DNA of 64,000 nucleotides, from the NCBI GenBank assembly GCA_001692895.1, contig KV748182.1:1306341-1370340 (forward strand). Direction: 5' to 3'. Origin of the DNA: Cenococcum geophilum 1.58. Its lineage: Eukaryota > Ascomycota > Dothideomycetes > Gloniales > Gloniaceae. Of this stretch, positions 56,805 to 64,000 are shown one piece after another. The notes under the pieces were generated by a model. The model saw only the letters and a program-made list of their open reading frames with translations. It was not told the origin of the DNA and did not search any database. How positions within the stretch are numbered: position 1 is the first letter of the stretch; the number at the start of each line of letters is the position of its first letter. The position numbers and the translations under genes are program-made.

Positions 56805-59365
56805 ATAGAGTCTTTTAAGAATCTTCTTACCCTACGGTCTACTTTATAGTTAAAGGAAGCCCCCCTAGCCTCCTCCTCCCCCTCCTCCTATAGCCTCCAG
56901 AACGAATTTAAGGCCCAGACGGTACGGCTATATAATATTTATAAGGCCTAGTGCTTAAAGAATACTATAAGGGCGTACGAGCCAAAGTAGAAAGAGTGGG
57001 AAGACTAGTACGCGAGATTAGAAGGCAATATAGACGGCGCCTAGGTAACAGAAGATAAGCTTTACCTATTTTTAGAGCAGCAAGTTATTAACCAAGAATT
57101 ATAGGCTGCTAGCTATTAAAAACGGAAGTTAAAACAGAAGGAGATATAGAAAGATGGCGAGCGGGCAAAGAAGAGGTAGAAGACGGTCGAGCGGGCAGGG
57201 CAGCTAGAGGGGAAGTTAGCCGTAGGGGTAGCCATAGGGGCAGCCGCAGGTATAGGGGAGGAAGCTATAAAGGAGAAAGGGGAGATATAGGACGAGGAGG
57301 CCCTAGACGCCCTATTCAACGAGATAGTCCAATACTTAGTTATAAATAGCTACGTCTTTACTATTACCGAGCTTTATATGTGGTAGTTAGAAGGTAAGAC
57401 CTTATAGCCGCTATAGGGGGCGAAGCTCTTAGTAGTACTAGATAGCGTCCGCCGCGACAAGGACCAGATTTAACGCGTTAACTTTATTAATTAAGGCCTA
57501 TTTATAATTACTAGTGGCTATAACGTTAAAGGGCTTAAAAAGGCAATTACTTAGTACTAGGAGACGGGCTCTAAGATACTAGGTTTAGTTAAGTCTTACC
57601 TTTAAACTGCAGCTAAGTATTTATTAGGTTTGTATATACCCTACCCAGTCTATATAGCTACCGTTTTCTAACCCGTTCCTTAGGCTATACTACCATTACC
57701 TATAGTAAAAGTAGACGAGACGTTTAGCTTACTAACCTTATTCTTATTAAACTAGAGAACAAAGGGCCTAAACCAGACGAGTTAGCGCTGTGTATAATTA
57801 TGTTAATAATATAAAGGAAGCAGAATTAGTACGGTAAGGTTAAGTATATAGGCTGTATACGGAACGCTAACCCTATCCTCTACCCCCTCTCTATAGTAGC
57901 CTTTTACTTCTTTAACCGCTAGGGTAAAGATAGTACTAAGAGCTTCCTATCCTTTCGGCAGCTAGAGGACTACTATAACCTATACGTCTTCCCTGGCAGT
58001 ATTAAAGTACCGCAACGGCCGCTAAGCTATTATACGCAGTTTAAATAGAATAAAAAGATATTCTAGGGGGTAGGAATTTACTTAAAGGAGAAGACCTATA
58101 GCGCCCGCAAATAGAGCGTCTGGTATACTAAGCTTAGCGGCGTTAAGGAGACCTAAATTAGATAGGCCGGATGCTGGAATATGGACGCAATAACGGGAGC
58201 TTACCTTAGCTACCTACCCCGTGCGTTTATGCGGTCGATTGCCGGCTTCCTAAAGGAAGAAAAGGGCTACTTTCTCCCCCACGCATAGGAGGTGCCAGAG
58301 GAGGCCCTTTATTTAAAGATATGGCCTAAGACTAACGTCTAGCTAAAACGTATAGAGGCCTACTACCTAGGTAGGGCCGATAATAAGGTTATACGGCTTA
58401 ACCTTACGGGCTTAGGATTTCTATACCTCCTCCACGTACTTAGGGTAATCCTATTACAGGACTTAGTGATCCTACGTAAGCAGTTCCCGCTCCACCCCCT
58501 ATAGAAGGACCCCCTCTTTAGCTATAAGGAGTATTGGAGGTTCACTACACGGGTAGAAAGCTTGCTGGCTAACGTAGTTACGCTAAATAAGCTAATAATG
58601 CGGAAATACTGGCCTGCCTATAAGGCCGTAGCTAAGCTAAGATATAAGGCCGCGATCTCCGAGATAAAGGGGGTTTAATTACGCGTATAGATGATCTTAA
58701 AACGCCTTAGCAAAATAGAAAGGTTATTAGCATTATTCGCACCTATATAGATCTAGCAAGGGAAGACAGGTATCTGGATAGGGCCTACGGAGTCTATACA
58801 TCCACCTTTAGGCGAGCCCGCGCCGTCTACTATAACGTCTACTATATCCGCGCCGCCTACTTAGCCGTCTACAATATCCGTACTGCCCGCTTAGCCGCCG
58901 TCTACAATATCCGCACCGTCCGCTCAGCCGTCTATAATATCCGCACCATCCGCTTAGCCGTCTATAATATCCGCACCGCCCGCTTAGCTATCTACTATAT
59001 CCGTATCGCCCCTACTAGCGCAGGCATAAGCTAATACTTAACTATCTCTCCTATTTATTCTTAACCTATAGGCGCCGCTAAGGAAATATAAAATGCTTTA
59101 AGGCGATAATTCGGTCTTCCAGCTTTAGATTAAGTGGACTTTAGGGCTAGCGGGTAGGCCGTCGATTAAAGCTCTTAATTGCTGCTAGGGGGCACGCTGG
59201 CGGGTTAACGGCGAGGCTATATTCTACAGCTGTCGCCGTAGGATAATTAAGGATATAAGATGGCGCGTAGAAGACGGTACGGTAAGAGATAAGAGACAGG
59301 CTATCGACCAGCTAGAACAGCTACGAGGTCGGCGTTCTTTAGATTGGCTTTATAAGAATATCTAA
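56805..59365 (+). pseudogene. Crypton tyrosine recombinase with GCR1_C-like domain
   Basis: A frame with RIP stops. It possibly starts at 56805, where ATA-GAG-TCT may be a RIP-altered ATG. The N-terminal SAM-like core has NTIRAYEPKQKEWEDQYARL (about 56970-57030) and EDKLYLFLEQQVI. Next come a Lys/Arg/Glu-rich segment (57120-57290) and ITELYMWQLEGKTLQPL (57363-57410). The catalytic half includes KPDELALC (57770-57795), GCIRNANPILYPLS (about 57850-57890) and DYYNLYVFPGSIK (57970-58005). A YTKLSGVKETQIRQAGCWNMD region (58124-58187) corresponds to the H-x-x-R area, with His to Tyr by RIP, and the likely nucleophile tyrosine lies in GAYLSYLPR (58197-58223). A Pro/Ser/Thr linker repeat (58822-59010) precedes WTLGLAGRPSIKAL and GARWRVNGEAIFYS (59131-59232), the GCR1_C-type DNA-binding domain. 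Cryptons move through this enzyme without DDE chemistry. Confidence 0.8.
58822..59010 (+). repeat. 30-bp tandem repeat, Crypton linker
   Basis: About six units of CCGTCTACAATATCCGCACC plus GCCCGCTTAG, mostly 30 bp (one with an extra CCG). In the recombinase frame the unit reads PSTISAPPAQ-like, a Pro/Ser/Thr linker between the recombinase and the GCR1_C-like domain. Confidence 0.9.
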
Positions 59366-59384
59366 ATAGTTATTTTACTATAGT

Positions 59385-59722
59385 AACTAAGACGCCTTAA
59401 TATATAACTGCACTATAGTGACTAAGACGCCTCTATATATAATTACACTGCAGTGACCAAGACGCCTTAATATACGACTGCACTGCAGTAACCAAGACGT
59501 CTCGATATAGGACTATACTAGTAATTAAGACGTCTCGATATAGGACTGCACTGCAGTGACTAAGACGCCTTAATATACGACTGCACTATAGTGACCGAAA
59601 CGTCTTAATATAGGACTGCACTACATTGACTGAGACGCCTTAATGTAGGACTATACTATAGTAACCGAGACGTCTTAATATAGGACTATACTATAGTAAC
59701 TAAGACGCCTTAATATAGGAAT
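59385..59722. repeat. about 35-bp tandem repeat after Crypton gene
   Basis: About nine to ten units of GACTGCACTGCAGTGACYAA plus GACGYCTYRATATAG. The start of each unit is a palindrome (CACTGCAGTG), in several units turned to ACTATAGT by transitions. The length is not a multiple of three, so it is unlikely to be coding throughout. Confidence 0.92.
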
Positions 59723-60226
59723 AGAGCCCGTTTAGGTGTTGTAAATTCAGAGCAATATTACGCGACCGTCTAGAAGTACCGATCTAACACAAATTATGTA
59801 CCTTTTCGCCCAAAATCGCGTGCGAAAGTACTCGGGGGCGATCGCTGCGCGACCTCGTGCGGGGTTCGGGCGCGTTATCAGCAGGGGTGGCCCTAACCTC
59901 GTATTAACCGCGCCAAATCAGCCCCCCCGATATGTGATAGTTACCTTAGCGAGCTTAAACGTGATTTTTTAGCTAGCGTCGGAATAACCTACGCCGTCTT
60001 CCGAATTGCAAAATCACGTCTAAGAGGGTTTGGCGAGATTTGTTAAAATTCTAAGTAAAATCCGTAAAATGGAGATTACGGATATCTAATTCATTAATTT
60101 ATATAACGCGTTATTATTACTAAAAGTTTATACATTATTTTTAAGACTTAGGGCTTCTAAATAGTATGAATTTTATAATACGGCTATTACTTAGTCCTAA
60201 TATTAATTTCGTTAAAGTTAAAAAAC
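59723..60226. other. GC-rich tail and low-feature stretch
   Basis: 59760-59935 is comparatively GC-rich and RIP-poor (GGGGGCGATCGCTGCGCGAC, GGGTTCGGGCGCG) and may be the 3' end of the Crypton. An inverted pair ACGTGATTTT (59959-59968) / AAAATCACGT (60010-60019) encloses 41 bp. The remainder to 60226 is AT-rich with nothing recognised. Confidence 0.5.
60222..60226. repeat. target-site duplication AAAAC, left
   Basis: AAAAC before the LTR at 60227 is repeated at 63908-63912 after the second LTR. Confidence 0.92.
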
Positions 60227-60439
60227 TGTCAGGTGAAACCTGAGTAGATAGCTATATAGCTGCGAGGTACAGGCGACCCGCAGGCGACTCGCCTGTGAGG
60301 CACGTGCGCTGCACGTGCCTATGGAAACCCCTTACCTCGCACCTCAGACTCCTCCTTCTCCCTTAAGGATTCGTCTCTACTTATACAATATACCCTATTG
60401 TTCTATCATTGGACTCCCTATCCATATCCTTACCTTATA
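60227..60439 (+). repeat. 5' LTR of gag-only element (213 bp)
   Basis: It starts TGTCAGGTGAAACCTGAG and ends CCTTACCTTATA. It retains CA/TG (GCACGTGCGCTGCACGTGCC). Perfect inverted pairs AGGTGAAACCT and GCACGTGC are visible. Confidence 0.96.
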
Positions 60440-60497
60440 TTCGAATCCTTACTAATCCCTTTAGGAGGATAGCCGGTTTAATTTTCTACGATCTACG

Positions 60498-61640
60498 ATG
60501 CCTCCGAAGACAAGATCGATGCCTACACTCGACGGCGATACGCTGGCGACACGACTGCAGAACGCCTCAGGATCTAGTGCTAGAAGTACATTAGCAGAAT
60601 CTACGCGACCTTCCGAATCCCAAGACAATCAGATATCTACAAACGCTAGAGACTAGTTCGACTTATATACCTGGGCTTAACAGGAGCTTAGTAAGGTTAC
60701 TAGCGTCCCACCAAATACTACTGACCTAAAGGAGCTAGATGAGCTGGCTAATAAAATAGCCAACTTACGGAGCATTATTGATTCGATAAAGCCCTCCCGT
60801 CGCCTCTCTAGTGACGAGCACGAGTCGCGTATTAAACGTATACAACGAACGAATCTTAACGCCCTGGTTAAGAAGTCACCACCTAACATTAGTGGCACTA
60901 CTTAACAGAAGTTCGACCGGTGGATTGCTGCAATTAAAAATCGATTCGAGATCTACAACGCTAACTATAACTGCGAGCGACGTACGCGCTGGGCCATTGA
61001 AGGTCTTACAAAAGAAAAGACAGTCGCCTAACTGGTGTATCGCCGCCTAGGCGCCAAAGATAAAGGTCCTCTATTATAGGACGAACTTAAGACTATAGTC
61101 CAAGACCAGATTAAGAACCCTACAGTAAGACGCTTTAAAAATGCTACTACGTACTATATAACTGTAATAAAGGAGAACCAGAAGTTCGATACCTTCTTAG
61201 CCCGTATACGTAGCTTAGAGGACCTCTTCTCGTACACCCCTTTTGTTAACCCTAATTAAGAGGTAGACTTTTAGTTCTTACGCCTCCCAACCTACCTATA
61301 AGCAGAGCTCTTCCGCCAGAACTTCGCTATACGGGTGAGAACCGCTAAAGACCTCTTCGCAGAAATCCGCCGTATAGAGCAACTGCTCCACACTATAAAG
61401 CTCGCGGAAGACCGCGCAGCCGGCAGCGGCAGATCCTCGCGTTTAAAGCGCGGTCGTAGCATAGGCTCCGCAGGGTTAGGTTTAGAGGACGGAACCCTAG
61501 GAAGGCGACGCTTTCCCAACTAAGCTCCAGGGGAGACTACTTAACAGCCAAATAGCTTAGAGGACCCCCCAGACGCTGGCGATACGCCTACGCATCGCAA
61601 GAAGAACGCAGGCAGTAACCGCAAAGAACACTGGCGGTAA
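60498..61640 (+). pseudogene. Gag-like protein of LTR element
   Basis: It starts at ATG 60498 (MPPKTRSMPTL) and stays in one frame for 381 codons to TAA 61638-61640. About ten in-frame TAG/TAA all sit where CAA/CAG is plausible (first at 60654). Residues of about 140-300 form a capsid-like helical region (KFDRWIAAIKNRFEIYNANY near 60910-60970, then FDTFLARIRSLEDLFSY near 61189-61240). The C terminus is basic and Gly/Ser-rich (SGRSSRLKRGRSIGS near 61430-61470). I see no CCHC zinc knuckle before the stop. 61335-61523 is the longest uninterrupted piece. It is probably the nucleocapsid-forming protein that packages the element RNA. Confidence 0.8.
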
Positions 61641-61675
61641 ACCGCTATAAATAATGCCTAACTGTCAGGTAGCAG

Positions 61676-61765
61676 GTCCGTCCGTGACCGAGGTCCTTCA
61701 ACCGGGGTCCTTTGACCGGGGTCTATGACCTGCTAGTAACCCGCTGGTGACCTGCTGGTAGTAAC
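61676..61765 (+). repeat. GGGGTCCTTT repeat, first unit
   Basis: A unit of about 90 bp (GGTCCGTCCGTGACCGAGG, then CCGGGGTCYATGACCTGCTAG, then TGGTAGTAACCTG) that recurs four times at 62700-63055. It lies directly after gag. Confidence 0.85.
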
Positions 61766-61830
61766 CTGTACTAATAGCTTATATATTGTTCTACGCAGAG
61801 TATCTAGCAAGTGTGCCAGATACTATATGA

Positions 61831-62160
61831 GACTAGGATAACGCATACCCTAAACGCATATTGTGCGCAGGATATCACAACCTAACGTTAGATGCCAAGA
61901 CTAGGATACCGCATACCCTAAACGCATATTATGCGCAGGACATCGCGACCCGATGTTAGAGAACGAGACTAGGATACTATATACCCTAAACGCATCGTGC
62001 GCAGGACATCGCGACCCGACGTCAGATGCTAAGACTAGGATACCGCATACCCTAAACGCATATCGTGCGCAGGACATCGCGACCCGACGTTAGATTCGGA
62101 TACCGCATACCCCTAAACACACACCTTACATAGGCGTATCGCGACCCGACGCTATATAGG
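61831..62160 (+). repeat. 66-68-bp tandem repeat, about five units
   Basis: Units start at 61831, 61899, 61967 and 62033, each GACTAGGATACCGCATACCC, then TAAACGCATATYGTGCGCAGG and ACATCGCGACCCGACGTTAGA. A fifth partial unit starts near 62094. Confidence 0.93.
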
Positions 62161-62690
62161 GAGAAAAGGAACGCATTGTAGTACATGTTGCGATAGATAT
62201 GCCCTAGGGCGAAGTCCGCCTACGTGCTTAATACGATAATAGGTGCCAAATCAACCCTTAACGCCATACAAAAGTTGCGGGTTATGGACCTTATAGGCGG
62301 TCCTAGTGCTACTACACTAACAACCTAGCGCCGGCGGACTAGAGTGTCCTACTATTCTCATTAAGACTTTAACCAACCTAATGGCGCTAGACCCTTGGCC
62401 CAGGCAACGGTCCCCCGCGACAACCCTGCGAGCTACCTCGCTGGCACTGACTTCGCGCAGAGTCTCGTGCCACAGCAATAGTAGTAGTAGCTACTGTAGC
62501 CGAAACGGCTTATAGAACACCCCTAAGTCACTGGTCCATCTATAGAGTATAAGGGACGCTTTTATACGCTCCACACGTGACTACCTAGGGGCGAGCTCTT
62601 ACCGGCAACACTTAAGGACTCCTAAGGCATAATAAGGTCTAGCCTTACCAAGGACCTCCGTAAATACCACCTTTATAGACTGTTTATACG
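62161..62690 (+). other. unique interior segment, possible protease remnant
   Basis: The only non-repeated part downstream of gag. A frame near 62165-62200 reads EKERIVVHVAIDMPQGEVRLRA and, one frame over, GAKSTLNAIQKLRVMDLIGG (62248-62310). That arrangement is reminiscent of a retropepsin (DSGAxxN followed by a helix), but the catalytic triplet is not intact and a frame change is needed. A CAGCAATAGTAGTAGTAG tract lies near 62472. Confidence 0.3.
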
Positions 62691-62699
62691 TTAGGTAAT

Positions 62700-63055
62700 A
62701 GGTCCGTCTAAAACCAGGGTCCTTTAACCGGGGTCTACGACCCGCTAGTAACCTGCTAGTAGTAACCTACACCGACGACTTATACCGGATAGGTCCGTCC
62801 GTAACCGAGGTCCTTTAACCAGGGTCTACAACCTACTAGTGACCTGCTAGTAGTGACCTATACCGACGACTTATATTATCTTATACCCGTCTATAACTAG
62901 GGTCCTTTAACCAGGGTCTACGACCTGCTAGTAACCTACTGGTAGTGACCTATACTAACGACTTATATTGTTTTATACCCGTCCGTAACCGGGGTCCTTT
63001 AACCGGGGTCTATAACCTGCTAGTGACCTACTGGTAGTGACCTGTATAGACAACT
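62700..63055 (+). repeat. about 90-bp tandem repeat, four units
   Basis: Units start near 62700, 62791, 62886 and 62985. Each has GTCCGTCYRTRACCGGGGT, then CCTTTRACCRGGGTCTAYRAC, and ends CGACTTATA. They are the same as the single unit at 61676. Confidence 0.9.
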
Positions 63056-63093
63056 TATACACTATTCCACGTATATGCTATGCAGATAACGCG

Positions 63094-63330
63094 TAAGGCT
63101 AAAGCAAGGGTCAGCGGCGGATTTAACGGGCATATAGCCTTACTATCCTAATCTGGCTGCATATAAGTAACCTATAACCTACCCGCAAAGTATATACGGC
63201 GCTACGCCGGTATATCATAAGGCTAAAGCAAGGGTCAGCGGCGGGTTTAATAGGTATACAGCCTCACCGTCTATAAATCTGGCTGTATGTAAGTAACCTA
63301 CGACCTACCCACGAGGTACTAGCGACCTGC
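63094..63330 (+). repeat. 124-bp direct repeat, two units
   Basis: TAAGGCTAAAGCAAGGGTCA starts at 63094 and 63218. Both continue with GCGGCGGRTTTAA, an ACAGCCT/ATAGCCT block, TCTGGCTGYATRTAAGTAAC and CTACCCRC. Confidence 0.92.
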
Positions 63331-63409
63331 CTACATAAGCGAGCTTTTAGAATATTTCTTGTCTACCAAATTCGGGCGACAGTATTGAGCTACTGGCTCT
63401 ACCTATTAA

Positions 63410-63545
63410 ATGGACCAATCAGGATTTTCCATACCGGGCATGCAAAATCGCTATTGGCTCGGTAAAATGCAGGGAAGTCTTAGTAAGCCAAATCTAACCA
63501 ATTAGACAACTTCGACCGGCGGTTGAAGTTCCTTAACATCTTTGC
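63410..63545 (-). repeat. dual-palindrome module, gag-only element (inverted)
   Basis: Palindrome 2 is at 63423-63449 (GATTTTCCAT ... ATGCAAAATC) within a longer imperfect palindrome bounded by CCAAT and ATTGG (63415-63457). Palindrome 1 is at 63508-63530 (AACTTCGAC and GGTTGAAGTT), flanked by CAATTAGAC and CCTTAACATCTT. Relative to its host element the module is in the opposite orientation to the copia and chromovirus copies. Confidence 0.88.
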
Positions 63546-63680
63546 GCCGCGCAAGTATACCACCTGTCTCTCTATGCGCAAAATTAGGACGCTCTTTCCC
63601 TTCCAATTTTTTCCTTCTAAAGGTTTTTATAGGGTTTTATTAAGGCCTAAGTATATAAAGGATCAGGGACGACCCTTTTT

Positions 63681-63691
63681 AAAGGGGGGGG
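63681..63691 (+). other. polypurine tract of gag-only element
   Basis: AAA followed by eight G, three bases before the 3' LTR at 63695. Confidence 0.8.
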
Positions 63692-63694
63692 CAT

Positions 63695-63907
63695 TATTAG
63701 GTAAAACCTAAGTAGATAGCTATATAGCTATGAGGTACAGGCGACCCGTAGGCGACTTGCCTATAAGGCATATACGCTATACGTGCCTATGGAAACCCCT
63801 TACCTCGCACCTCAGACTCCTCCTTCTCCCTTAAGGATTTGTCTCTACTTATACAATATACCCTATTGTTCTATTATTGGACTCCCTATCCACATCCTTA
63901 CCTTATA
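63695..63907 (+). repeat. 3' LTR of gag-only element (213 bp)
   Basis: It starts TATTAGGTAAAACCTAAG, the C-to-T/G-to-A form of the 5' LTR start, and ends CCTTATA. It is much more RIP-altered than the 5' LTR (for example GGCACGTGCGCTGCACG versus GGCATATACGCTATACG). It is followed by AAAAC. Confidence 0.95.
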
Positions 63908-63912
63908 AAAAC

Positions 63913-64000
63913 GCGTTATTAAAAGCCTAAGCACGTATTATATCTTATTAAATAGTCTGCTAATATTAATAAAACTATATAGATATGTAGATATCTACTA
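63913..64000. other. right edge, AT-rich, no feature
   Basis: 88 bp of AT-rich sequence to the window end, presumably the older sequence into which the gag-only element inserted; nothing is recognised. Confidence 0.6.

Larger units (their letters stand above)
60227..63907 (+). mobile_element. LTR retrotransposon with gag only
   Basis: A 3,681-bp element with 213-bp LTRs, target duplication AAAAC, gag at 60498-61640, then about 2 kb of tandem repeats and dual palindromes. A polypurine tract (AAA plus eight G) at 63681-63691 lies just before the 3' LTR. There is no RT, RNase H or integrase. It therefore depends on a helper for reverse transcription. RIP is mild in gag and in the left LTR. Confidence 0.95.

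Noticed and set aside
57116-57319. Ser/Ala/Pro-rich minus-strand frame
   Set aside because: Antisense of the Lys/Glu-rich part of the Crypton recombinase.
59385-59722. Regularly spaced repeats that might suggest a CRISPR array
   Set aside because: Units are directly head to tail with no unique spacers, and the sequence is fungal. The same applies to 22110-22995 and 61831-62160.
60677-60898. Minus-strand frame within the gag region
   Set aside because: Antisense to the Gag frame, which runs 381 codons in register on the plus strand; RIP leaves fewer stops on this antisense frame by chance.
1-64000. tRNA, rRNA or intact host genes
   Set aside because: None was recognised by eye on either strand; every coding relic carries multiple stops and belongs to, or sits among, repeats. 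A dedicated tRNA scan was not possible.

Overview
This window reads as a gene-free, AT-rich repeat block from a filamentous ascomycete (Pezizomycotina). The basis is (i) an overall depletion of CA/TG and enrichment of TA, with in-frame stops that are almost all TAA/TAG (some TGA) where Gln, Trp or Arg codons would be expected, which is the signature of repeat-induced point mutation (RIP: C to T on either strand); and (ii) the transposon families present: Ty1/copia, chromodomain Ty3/gypsy, Plavaka, Tc1/mariner, pogo/Fot1-like and Crypton. I see no intact protein gene, tRNA or rRNA. Every coding sequence listed is a RIP-degraded relic, recognised by reading through the TAA/TAG stops. I cannot name the species.

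Layout: 1-3.7 kb is the 3' part of a copia element (+). 3.9-6.6 kb is a long degraded frame I do not recognise (+). 6.85-9.9 kb is a Plavaka-type transposase (-). From 10.2 to 46 kb the substrate is two copies of a repeated gene for a large SNF2-type helicase followed by a tract of about 75-bp repeats. Copy A (about 11.4-23 kb) is split by a complete chromovirus (14164-21078, target duplication GTAGG). Copy B (about 25.5-45.8 kb) is split by a 434-bp palindromic MITE (27856-28289, TA duplication) and by a second chromovirus on the minus strand (29899-44797, ATAAG). That second chromovirus is itself split by another complete copy of the first family (31491-38406, minus strand, TTAGA).

46.1-53.2 kb is a truncated minus-strand gypsy fragment broken by a non-autonomous LTR element (47019-51211, CTTAG). 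That element carries an almost RIP-free solo LTR (48768-48951, CTCTA) and, inside its 3' LTR, a 1.6-kb TIR element with a TA duplication (49439-51065). 53.6-56.4 kb is a pogo-like helix-turn-helix fragment cut by a complete Tc1-like element (53919-56388). 56.8-59.4 kb is a Crypton-type tyrosine recombinase with a GCR1_C-like domain and two tandem-repeat tracts. 60227-63907 is a complete LTR element (AAAAC duplication) that has gag but no recognisable pol, with three families of tandem repeats.

The genes do not form a pathway; the window is a stratified record of transposition followed by RIP. The nesting gives relative insertion order, and the degree of RIP largely agrees with it. The most unusual signal is a pair of short palindromes (core arms AACTTTRAC/GGTTAAAGTT and GATTTTCYAT/ATRGAAAATC) found near the 3' end of three otherwise different LTR families, in four elements. 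The second is the repeated SNF2-type gene itself. Boundaries given for LTRs, TIRs and target duplications were read directly from matching ends; limits of degraded coding regions are approximate.
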